Shown here piece by piece: positions 12,901 through 24,900 of a stretch of 64,000 bases of DNA. The translations under genes and the position numbers were made by a program. Under the pieces are notes generated by a model. It did not search any database. It worked only from the letters and a program-made list of their open reading frames with translations, and had not been told where the DNA came from. Each line of letters opens with the position of its first letter. Within the stretch, counting starts at the first letter, position 1. The DNA is from Cordia subcordata (taxonomy: Eukaryota > Streptophyta > Magnoliopsida > Boraginales > Cordiaceae), in contig JAPTOF010000005.1 in the NCBI GenBank assembly GCA_028554755.1, forward strand, positions 6,209,501 to 6,273,500. The letters run 5' to 3'.

Positions 12901-15900
12901 GATGTGAAACATGTGTAAGAAGTAAACGAAGCAGAAGAGGGAGTGGCCTCAGTTGTGAGAGAGTAGAGACCCTGCTTACATGGGGCTTGAAGCAGGACCT
13001 TGTGAGTAGAGTTGTCTAGAATTGTAACTCCCTGTGCATCAAACATCAAAATACAATTATTGTCCTTTGTTAGTTGGTGCACAGAGAGTAAATTAGAAGA
13101 GATTTGAGGCACATGCAATAGATTAGACAAATGAAAGGAAGAAGAGAGGGTGTTAAGGGTTGCATTACCAATGTGATGGGTTGACAGAGTTTGACCAGTG
13201 CCAACAGTTATAGTTTCCTGGCAATTGTAGGGCTGAGCAGACTGAAAGGGCGCCATGCTAGATGTTCCATGGGCATTTGCTCCACTGTCCAATACCCATG
13301 CAGTTGGTTGAGTAGAGACTCGGCTTGAGCAGTCATAGCTTGCTTTTGTGACTTTTCTTTATAATAGTTTTCTGTGTCCTGTTAAGGGAATAAAGCATAC
13401 ACAGCAGTGACAGATGTATACAGCTGTTCAGTTTAGTTATGCTAGCTGGCAGAGTATTAGGAAGTAGTGGCAGTTACTACTGATTAGTTAGAAGTAGTCA
13501 GGGCCCACACGCAGGTCTATATATATAGCATAAACTATATTCAGAAATAATAAGATAATCATTTTTTCTGCACATCATGTTTCTCTCTCTCTCTCTCCTC
13601 TCTACATGGTATCAAGAGCACGTCCTGAGCCTGTGTTTCTTCTTCTTCTCGAAGCTTCTCGAGCTTCATCCATGGCTGTCAAAGCATGAATTCACAACAA
13701 TATAATCACAAATGTTGTGAGTTCCATAATAAAAAAATATATATATCTAATTTTTTCTTCTCTCTTCAAAATTAGGGTTTCTAAACCTCAATTTTAGGGT
13801 TTCTAAATCTCAAATTTCAAGTTTCACAGCCTTGTAATCATCTCCCAGCTGAAACAACTCCATAGATCTTCTCGCCTCATCATTGCGATCACATCTATGG
13901 TGATATTTTGATTTTCTGCATTGTTTTCAGCAAAATCTCACTTGTTCTCTCTTTTGCAAACTGAACTGATTGCGAAGTTGTGTGGTTCTCATGGCTCTTC
14001 CATCTGATGAAGCCCTTCCTCATGGCCTTAAAACACTTTTTCAACATTTTTCCTCCATGACTCCATTGAAGCTGGATAACAACAACTTATGTGTTGTGGA
14101 AGGCTCAACTTTTGCCATTGCTATCTGCTAGTAAGTTACTTAATCGTATTGCTGGCCTTGTTCCTTGTCCTCCAAAGCTCGACACGAGTGCTAATGGAGT
14201 ACAACAACTCAATCCAGACTATGACCTGTGGCAGACTATAGACCAGTATCTCAAGTCTTGCCTCATAACTGCAATCTCTCCCACTGTACTGCCACTGGTG
14301 GTTCACCTTGATACTGCCTCTGAGATCTGGAGTGCCTTAGAAGAGAGTTATAGTGTGTTAAGCAGGTCTCACATTCATCAACTGAAAATGCAATTATATC
14401 ATCTTACTAAAGGCCAGCAAACAATGCAAGCATACCTGGATCATGCCAAATCCTTGTGTGAGTAGTTGGCTGCATCTTCTGTGCCAGTGAGAGAAGAAGA
14501 TATTGTTCTGCTTGTGCTCAAAGGACTTCCTCCTTCATATGACTCCTTAAAAACTTCTATAAGAGTCGGGCCTAGTAAGATCACCCTGAGAGAACTGACA
14601 AGCACCTTATTCAAGAAGAATTGCATCAAGGATTTAGCAAATCTCTTACTCTGGCAGATTCCTTTACCACAGATACATATACAGCACTCTATACTTCTAC
14701 TCCCACGAGAGGTGGTGCAAACAGAGGTAGGGGACCCAACAGTAATAGAGGAAGAGGCAGGAATCAAAGGTCTAACAATAGAGGAGGCTACTCTGGCAAA
14801 TCCTCAGGCTTCTTCACAATCTGCAGGTTCTTCAAGCCATGCATCCTCTATTCCTGTGCAATGTTAGATATGTGGGAAATTCAACCACACAGCAGTCTTT
14901 TGTTGGCATAGGACTGACACTACTAACTACAACAAGGATCCTATTCCAAAGCAAGCTTATACAGCTCAAGCTACTCCAACTACTTCTTCTTCTGCCTGGA
15001 TTTTGGACTCAGGGGCTACCAGCCATGTCACTCATGATCTTTCCAACCTGCAGACAAGCCAACCTTACACTGGACATGACTCTGTCGCAGTAGGCAGTGG
15101 ACAATCTCTACCAATTAATAGCATTGGTGCTGGTATATTTCCAACTTCCCCTTCCAATCTAGTATTGTCTAATGTCCTATATGTACCTAATATCTCTTCC
15201 AATCTTCTCTCTATCTATCAACTTACAAAGGATAATGACTGTTCTGTTGTCTTTAATGCCAAGGGTGTTCAAATCTTGGACAACAAAACTCATACAGTGA
15301 AGTTCCAGGGCCCCTGTGAAAGAGGATTATATCCACTTCCTTCAGGCTCCTGCAACATCACTGCCTATTCATCAAACTTTTCAGCCTTACAATGTGTCTG
15401 CTCTCCACTGTCTGAGGATAGAATCTGGCATCTCAGACTTGGACATCCATCTAAGCATACTGTTTCTGCATTATCTCATTTCCTGCCTGTAAATACTACA
15501 TATACTAGTAATAAGTGCTTGGATTGTTCAGTTGCGAAGGCTCATAATCAGTCTTTTCCTGTTTCAAAAACTAATAGTACTAGTGTTTTTCGGTTGATTC
15601 ATTCTGATGTATGGGGTCCATCCCCTGTTCCATCATGTATGAAATATAAATACTATGTGGTGTTCATAGATGATTACTCTCATTTCTCCTGGATATATCC
15701 TCTTAAAGCTAAGTCAGAAGTTTTTGATATGCTTTCTGTACTTTTCATGCAATGGTGAGCACACAATTTAACACCACAATCAAAGTTCTCAGAACAGACA
15801 ATGGTGGAGAATTTGTTAATAAGAAGCTATCTCTTCTCCACCAAAAACATGGCATAATACACCAAACCTCTTGTCCTCACACACCCCAACAAAATGGGAA

Positions 15901-18900
15901 GGCAGAGAGAAAACATCAACATTTGCTTGAAACTACAATAGCTCTCTTAACGCATAGTAAACTGCCTCAGTCCTACTGGCTAGAGGCTTTATCGACAGCC
16001 AATTACACCATCAATAGACTGCCCACACCTCAGCTTCAAAATAAATCTCCTTTTGAACACTTGTATCACACCAGACCTGATTACTTTGTTTTGAAAACTT
16101 TTGGCTGTCTCTGCTTCCCATGGATAAAGCCCTATAATCAGCACAAATTGCAAACCAAATCTACTCCATGTCTGTTCTTAGGATATCATCCTAACATTGA
16201 AGGCTGTAGATGCATGGACTTGGCTACTAAAAGAGTATATGTGTCCAGAAGTGTCAAATTTTTTGAGGCATCTTTTCCTTTTGCTCAGTCAGACACTTCC
16301 ACTTCCTCTGACACATTCCAAACTGTGCCAACGTTCCAAGGCATAGCGATTTGGTTTTCCATAGATTTGGCAAATTAGCTTAGGTGCAGGCTGAGGTCCT
16401 GAATTGTAGAACTGAGTCTGCCCTGAAACTGGTGCTGAAGGATATGCTTCTAAGATGCCTGGAGCTTGTGTATTTCCTCTGCCAGCACTTTGTCTACCAC
16501 CTCTGCCTTGCCTCCCACCTCTGAAGTTTGCTCTGCCACCTCGTCCTCTAAAAGATACATTAGCTTGAGTGGAAGAAGAGGTGTTTAATGCAGTGTGCAC
16601 CTCACTGGAATTGGAAATTTGCAGGGAAGATGATATTTGAAGATGTAGCTCCTTTGCCAGAAGATTTGTGAGTTCTGGCAGAGTCACCAGTGCAGTCCTG
16701 ACTCTAAGGGAGGATATGATAGAATCATATTGAGTAGGCAATCCCTTGAGAATGTAGTATGCCAGATCATCTTCAGGAGTTTCCACTACTGCAGCAGATA
16801 ATTGATCACACAGTGATTTTGCATGATTCAAGTAGGCTTGCTTTGTGAGAGTTCCCTTAGAGAGATTATGAAGCTACAAGTTTAGGTGCTGGACATGAGT
16901 TCTGCTGAGGGAGTTAAATTTGGTAGCTAAGGTGCTCCAAATGGTAGGAGTGATGGTAAGATGATAAACCTGGGGATAGACAGAAGAGGAAATAGAGGCT
17001 AAGAGGCAAGGTCTTAAATGCTCATCAATAGTGGACCAAGTGATATAGGCAGGATCTTCCAGTTTAGTGCCATCTGGAGCAGTAATGAACTGTGGAGGAT
17101 AGGCTTCTTGCCAGTAATGTGGTCTAGGAGTTTGTTAGCAGGAAACAGAGCTTCCATTTGTGTTATCCAATTTGATTGGAGTAAAGCCTGTATAATTCAG
17201 GAGCAGATTCTTCAATTCAAGAGGCAAATCAGAGTTAACAGCCATTAGAGATTGGTTAGAGTATTGATTTGAGTAGAAAGTGTTGAAGAGAGGGCAATTG
17301 AAAGGGTAAAAAAAACCCTAGAAATTGATGAATTACAGAAAAAAGAAAGGAAAAATGGCTAAAAAGGTTTTGTGAAGACGGGTGAAGTTGGGAATAGGTA
17401 GGGCGAGTGTTTGTTTAGTGATTTTAAGCTGATATTTGTGAGGAAAAACCCTAGGGTTTGAAGAGAGAGAAAAAGATTGAAGAGAGAGAAACACAAAAAA
17501 TTGGACTCAAAAACCAGAGAACTCTCGTTGCACCTTGTAATCTTGTAGCTCGAAGCAGTTTTGGAAGCTTAGAGATGTTTTGAGTATGAAGCCGCCATTA
17601 AAGCGTAGCTCGAGGAAGCAAGTGAACAGGTCCAGAATACACCTGCTCTGATTACCATAAAGAATGAGGGAAAGAGGAGAGAGAAAATATCTTTTCCATT
17701 ATGTCATTCAGTTACAAATGATTGGGTACATGTGCTATTTATGGATCTTGAGTTATGAGTTTCTAACTAACTCTAACAGACTACCACTTCCAGGTAGTTA
17801 ATAGCTGTACGACTACTTACTACCGTCATAATCGGTTGGATACACATTACACACTTATGCATTACAAAGCCTAGCCTATCCATATATGTTGTCACCCTCC
17901 CCTCAAGTGGCAGACATACTTAACCAGGCCTGAGGAATTCCTAGTTCAAGAGTCTTAGAAGCAAGCTGCCCACAGCTTTACCAAGACATCTCCAATTTGA
18001 TATATCTTTAGGGCCTGTTTGGATTGGCTTTTCTTCTGAAGTACTCTTTTGTCCTTGAAAAAGGTAAATTCTGTTTTTAGTAAGTATTTGGCTTGGCTTT
18101 TGAAAACATCCGAAACTCTTTTAAAGAAGAAAAAACCCAAATTCAGCTTTTCCAAGAAGTCAGAAATTTTAACTTCTCAAAAAAAGCATCTAAGTTATGG
18201 GAAAAAGTGCCTTTAAAAAAGCTAATCCAAGCAAGCCCTTGACTGAACAGCTTTTAGCTAAAGCATCACTACAACTATAAATAGTTCAAATGAAATTTGC
18301 TCTTCGTAATGAAAACTCAACAATTCAATGTGTAGGGCTGAAACATTGCAAATTTCTCATACACAAGGTGATGATTTATCTCAATGTTGAAGTAGGGGGA
18401 AATTTTTGTTGCATTTTCTTGGTCCTGAAGTTATCAATATAAATTTATTGTTTTCCACTTTGCATATTTATGTCTACCCATGTCACATTCAATCACTAAA
18501 TGGTTTCTCGAGTGATTACTACCTCAACATTGTTAGTTCTCTTTGCAATGTCAAACTTGTTTACTGCAATTGCTCTTCTGTCCAAATCATCACTTTAAAA
18601 TTGTCTGTGGTCTATTCGATTGTCCTTCTACCTTTCTTTTTATTTCTTGCTATTTATTTTTCCATTGATGTTTGTTAATCTATTCCACTTTCTAGATTGA
18701 AGCATAACTATATGACTCAATTGTTCAGGTTATGACACCATTATTAAAATTCATGGCGGAGTTTGTGTTAAACAAAGCTCAACGTTTGACCTTTGATTCG
18801 TCTTCTCCAAATGGCATACTCCTCTTTCGAGAAGTTAGCAAATTACTTGTTGCATATGGTTCAAGGATTTTGTCTCTTCCAAAGGTTACAGATATCTATG

Positions 18901-21900
18901 CATTCAAGTATAAAGGAATTTGGATTTGTTTAACTATTCTATCTAGAGGTAAGATATTTACTAATGCTTGTGTTAGAATATCCATGAGGCAATAATCTCC
19001 CGTTTCCCTTCAACCCTCGCATAAATTTTTGTTCTTTGTACTTGTGACCTACATAATGAATGATTCTTTGCACAGTCATTCATTAATATTGGTACCTTTA
19101 TGGATTGTGCCTCATCCTTCTAATGCAAATTGTTAGTTGTAAGAGTAGATATGAATGCTTATCAAAATTGGGGAGAATTATACATGTCAAAGGTTCTTTC
19201 TAGTTGCTTCTTAATGACATTTTCTAACCAGATGAGAGGCTCTCTATATCAGTCTTTTGAAATTGATTACATGGAGAACATGAAATGATTTATGTATTCC
19301 ATTGAAGTTTCAATATGTCACCAACTGAGGTTGTATTTAAAAGTTAAATTATGTGTCTGTTATAAATCCATTGCAGTCTGATGGTGTTTCAGTCTGATTT
19401 TCACAAAGTTGATTGAGTTGTCTTTCAACTTCTGCAATGTGGTAACACCTTTGCTTGGGGACCTGAGTTTATCTTGTCTGATGCGTTCTTTCTTGTGCTA
19501 TGACTTCAATGTTGAACCTAATATATGTGTATTTTTTATTTTTCTATAATTATTGGTCTAACTGGTGATACAATTCAGCTTTCTCTGCTAAAAGTTTTTT
19601 TAATGATTCTCAAGTTTTGCATTCTACCACTTTGCAGCTCTAGCTGGAAACTATGTGAACTTTGGTGTGTTCGAACTTTATGGGGACAGAGCACTTGCCG
19701 ATGCACTAGACATAACTCTGAAGATGACATTGTCAATTCCACTAGCTGATATCTTGGCTTACAGGAAGGTCTGTAATTACTGTGACACATTATTTTGTGC
19801 TGTATATAATTTAATTCTTTCTCCTGTCAGTTTCTTTGGCTGTATTCTGTTAATTATTATTGAGGGTCAAGGGTATTTATGAATTATTATTATTAATTGA
19901 CCACCTCAGTTGTGTTCTATGGATTATTTTATTGAGAGTCGAAAATATTCATTATTAATAAGTGACCACCTCATCTAACGGTTTAAGTTGTTAGAGAGTG
20001 GTTTCTTGTATTTATTTGTTGTCTTCCACTCGCTCTCTCGTGAAGGCGAGATCTATTTTGAGCCTTGCACGTGAACAATTTTGATGATTTTAAATAAGTG
20101 GCAGTGAGAGCTGAACCTCATTTAAACTGCAGTTGCTGATTGAGAGAATAACCTCTGAAACTGGATCCTTCTTTTCTACCACCATTTCTGCCCTGCTGAA
20201 CTTGTTATTTTGCCGGGGCACATTTTGTTTTGAGGTGTAGGGTAAGGGGAGATTGAGTATAGAGAGCTGAGGGAAGATCAGGAGATGGAGTTTCATGAAT
20301 AGACAGGGAACTAGTCATCTCTAGCTTGTTAGAAGCCCGGTATGATGCTAGTCATCTCTAGCTTGTTAGAAGCCCGGTATGATGCAGTTACCTCATCTCT
20401 GGCTTTGGATATTTTCAGTTCCCTTAGGTATGCGGGAAAAGCGAATAACTGGATACTCTCCTTTTCTTTTTGTTTGGAGTCTAGAGCATCTTGCTCAAAG
20501 TGCTGAATGAAGGAAGAAAAAGCTCTTTTGTAACTTGTTTCATCATTCATAGCAATTCTTGATCTCAGATGCATGGAATGCTATCTTAGATAACCATAAT
20601 GAGCCAGGAAGAGTTGAGTTGCCTTCTATATTCTTGCTGCACATTCACTAGGAGTTCCAAAATCATGGTTCATCCTTGAACCTTCCTTGTAAACATCTCT
20701 GTTGTTGTGCTCTTTCTAGATGGAGGATGGTGACTGAGCAATCTCTCTTAAGTTTCTTTTTGCAAGTCTGGATCTTTCTCTATGTGCTTCTTTCCAATTT
20801 TATTTTCTTTTATATTGGCTAATGTGTTGGCTAATAACACGCCTTCTGGAGTCATCTTAGTGTTGTGTAAGCTAGTCTAATGTTGTTTCTCAGTAGTTGA
20901 TTTTTTCTTATCATATAAATAAAGAACTCTTTGACCCTCCTGTGGATTTTTTCTCTTGTATAGGTGAATATATTAGTTTCTTTGAAGAGGAAATATTCAC
21001 GTCCTATAATTACTGTATGAATAATATTCACATCTTCTGCAATTAATGGTGCTCATTGTTACAGTTCTTTTTTTTCCTTTTCAGCTGACAAGGGCTTACT
21101 TTGCATTTTTGGAGGTTCTGTTCAATAGTCACATTGCTTTTGTACTGAATCTTGACACAAACACCTTCGTACATGTAGTTGGTTCCCTTGACTCAGGTCT
21201 AAAAGCTTTGAATGGAGGCATATCATCACAGGTATTTACCATCAGTCTTATGCTAGAAGTAGTAGAAAGGAGTATTTGTGAAGAAGTCATCTCTCTGTTT
21301 TTTTTCCTTATTTCCATCTACGACATTGACCAATAAGTTTTGATGGATGTCAAATCCTACTGTAAGTAGGATGATGTTGCCATTTTTTGATTTGAGAGGA
21401 ACAGTCAAAAGATATCGCCAATCTGAACGCTTGACAGCAACAGGCTAAAGATGCCTCAGATGCTGATTTACTAACTCATAGAACTGTAAATCTGAGCAGA
21501 TAAAACAACTAGGTTGCGGATAAATATCATTTGTTGGTGCAGTGTAATGAAAATCGGATAGGTTAAAAGAAGTCTTAGATTATGAAAGACAATAGAAGCC
21601 AATGCCTATTGTAGTCCTTCCCAAACTGTTTACGAAGTATTGGAGTTAGACCTATAGGATACGCTTTTGCACATGCTGCGTACATCTTTCTAGTGAGAAA
21701 CTATAGTGCAGTTCGTTAGTTGAAGTAGCCGATCAGTTAGTTAAAGTGATCCGTTTTGTGCAACTGTTATGGGACGATAGAATTTTCTAGAACATGCAAT
21801 TAACACGTGATAAATTTTATAAGCACATGCAAATGAGCTGTATAGATGTGTTATATGGTTGGAAATAAAACTAGGAAGTTAGAGTGGAAATAGCAATGCT

Positions 21901-24900
21901 GTAACTATAAATACCGTTGAAGTGCTCAATCAGTTTTCAATCAATGCTAAAATCTCTTTTTCTTCTCTCTAACAATTCTTTCACATAGACACAAATGGAT
22001 ACAAGATAGAACGCTTATTTTATGGAATCATAGCATAAATATGTCATGCAGTTCTGGGAAGAGTGTTTGCCACCCTTAGCACATTCAGTGAGAAAAAGCA
22101 AGGTCCTGAATACATGAAATCGACATTATCAATTTTCAATGTTCTTGAGCTGCTGATTGTGGAGTATCTGTAGCATAACTGGTACCATGTGTACTCTGCT
22201 CTTTTTCAATATCTCTAGTAGTTTTATCTATGATCTAGATAACCTTGGTTTGCTTTCATTCACATATTACAGTATCTGCATGAAGACTAGACTTCTATGA
22301 CTCAATTTTCCTATTTTGTTTGAAATTTGCATTACAAACTTCCGCATTCTTATTACTAATAAGTAGTAACAAGTTGTTTACTTTTGTTAGTGTGCTTCTG
22401 CAATCGATAATTTGGCTGCTTTCTATTTCAACAACATCACCATGGGGGACGCTCCTACTTCACCAGCTGCAGTTAGTCTTGCTAGGCATGTTGCAGAATA
22501 CCCCAATTTGCTTCCCGAAGTAAGTCATACTTTGTTTTATGTCATGCTTTTGTTCTTGTCCTCCTGTTGCTAAGGTTCACCATTTTTAACATTGGTACCA
22601 ACTTTGAAAACGGGCTTCTAGAAACGATGATGTAACCTTGAAATTCAACTTTGAGCTTAATCTTTTGGTTTCAATATGAGTAGGTATTGGTAAAATCTTA
22701 ATACTGAAGTATGTAGGATTTTCTCTCTTCAGCATCACTCAGGCTTGCATAAATGCACTGATCTCTTATTGCATCTTTACCATGAAAGCCCAAGTATTTC
22801 ATATTAAATCCTGGATCACTATGACTTTATTAGGGATCTGATAAATTTGAGTTATGAGAACATGAAAAACCCTATCCCTCTGTCTTTCTACTACACCTTG
22901 CTTCCTGCACCAGCATTTCCTTTCTTCTGGAAACCAATGTGCAATTAAGTTAAATAATTCATATATTATGCATAGGTGTATCTGCAGTGTAAACTAAAAA
23001 TAGGTTACGGACTCTCGGCATATATAGGCCCAGTGGCGGAGCAAGGATTTTCGTCTCAGGCAGCCAAGTGCTAAAATTTTTTTAATAAAAAAAATCAATA
23101 GAAATTCTTTTAACAAAATATCTTATATAGAAAATGACCTGTAAGAAAAGCCCTTTTTTTTTACAATTGATAAAAATAAAAAAAATCAAAGTAATTAATT
23201 CACCAAAATAAAATATCAGTAATCTGCATATAGGCACGAGAAATCTGTATGAAAATAGTTAAAAACTAAAAATAAAGTGAAGAATACTAACTTGATTTAG
23301 TAGATGAGAGGCTTTCTCGCTTTATAACTTTTATAATTAATAGTTATAGAAAAAGAGATGAAAAACTAACTTTAACAATTCCTAAAATATTAAATATTTA
23401 ATAAGCGAAAATTGAAAAGAAAGTATTGAACTTAAAAATTAAAAAGAAATAATTTGTAATTATATTACAAATTTTGTTTTTTTAATGTAACCTCTAGTCG
23501 CAGCTGCTGTTTTCATTTGGCTGTTAATGCCTATTATAGTTTGAAAGGCTCTTTTGGCTGTTAATGCCTATTATAGCTTGAGAGGCTCTATTGGTGCACT
23601 GCTGTTTTCATTTGGCTCTTAGTGCCTATTAGATTTTGAAAGACTTGGCTAAAAAACAAAAAAGATAGCAGCAAAAACAATTTAGCAAGGCTTAATCTGA
23701 CGACCAAAGACTCATCTATAAGACACTGAGCCATCTGGCTATTTTACAAGCCTGACGAGTGGGGGGTGGCCAACTATATATATCAAACCTTTTAACTTAC
23801 AAAAGTTACAATAATAATAATAATAGTAATAATAATAATAATAATTAAAAACTGAGGGGCGATGGCGGGCACCACCATAGCTCCGCCCCTTAAACAGGCT
23901 TCCGTGGTCTCTGAGCATTCAGTAGGTATCCATAAAGTAATTGGGATTTACATCCAGATGTAATAATTTTGCTAACGGTGCTCGCATTTCATTAAATTAA
24001 TTTTTAAGGACCAGTTATTTAAAGAGCAGGATATTGCGATCTATATGTTCCTCTCCCTTCCCGACCAATAACTTCACACTGACCTAAATCATATATGATC
24101 TCTCTATATTGTTGAAGAATATTTTGGTTATTAATTTATTTTCTTATCTTATAGTATTAAATTAGGAAATAATTTAGATTAGGTAATTAATTAAGTTGGT
24201 TTTCTTATTATTCTAGTTTCCTTAGAATTTTAGTTATCTTATTAGTCTAGCTTCTAGTCTTGCTCACCAAGTTATCATGCCTATAGATAGGCCCTTCTAT
24301 TGTATTTATGAAATATCAAGAATTAACAATATAGTCTTTTTGAGTATTTCACTTCTAGAGCCACCGTTGATGGTGGCTACAACCATCTTCAGCACTTTCA
24401 TTATTTCTCTCCATATTTTATGTTTTATATATTTTCCACATGGTATTAGAGCCACCCTCCGGTGGCCCATTTCCCTTAATTTAAAAAAAAACAAAAAACA
24501 AAAAAACAAGCGGTTGTATTAGTCCAAGGGTCTCACGTCCGTCCAAGCCGTTGTTTTAGCCTACAGGTCACACGACTATCCAAATCCAAGTCAAATCCAA
24601 ATCCAAGTTTAGTGAAAATCCAAGTCCAATCCAGTTTCCAGTTACTATCTCAATTTCAGTTCCATCCAATGGTCATGAGAATCTATCACCTAAAGTGGTG
24701 CACACGACCCCCAAGTCAATCCTGATTCAATCCCTGTTCAAGGTTAGACGAGCTGTGCTGACCCATCTGACTTTCAAGTTAGACGAGCTGTGTTGACCCA
24801 TCCCTTCCATTAAGATCAAGTTTTCTTTTGCAGACCTTTCAAACTCAAGGTCGTATCTCTAATACCACCTTGAGTTTGAGAGGGGGTGTTGAAGAATATT

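Larger units (their letters stand above)
13380..16322 (+). mobile_element. Ty1/copia retrotransposon (copia-3), 3'-truncated, inserted inside copia-2
   Basis: It has a 5' LTR (13380-13606), PBS, gag, protease and integrase on the plus strand, then ends at about 16322 where copia-2 gag resumes on the minus strand. Reverse transcriptase, RNase H, polypurine tract and 3' LTR are absent. The copia-2 reading frame continues on both sides (gag zinc knuckle at 16324 and up; the Gln-rich gag end at 13300-13379), so copia-2 was the target. Confidence 0.88.
9784..17894 (-). mobile_element. Ty1/copia retrotransposon (copia-2), antisense in exportin-7 intron 7-8, interrupted by copia-3
   Basis: LTR-like ends lie at 9784-10030 and 17658-17894. 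Between them, read on the minus strand, come a PBS (17645-17657), gag (17245 to about 16324), the foreign element copia-3, then protease, integrase, reverse transcriptase and RNase H (about 13300 to 10036) and a polypurine tract (about 10031-10042). The LTRs differ at many more sites than those of copia-1, so it is older. No target duplication is found, because the outer side of the right LTR runs on into another polypurine tract and pol tail at 17895-18010. Confidence 0.88.

Noticed and set aside
20329..20574. Minus-strand 81-residue frame as a gene in the intron
   Set aside because: It overlaps a 37-bp tandem duplication and has no recognised domain.
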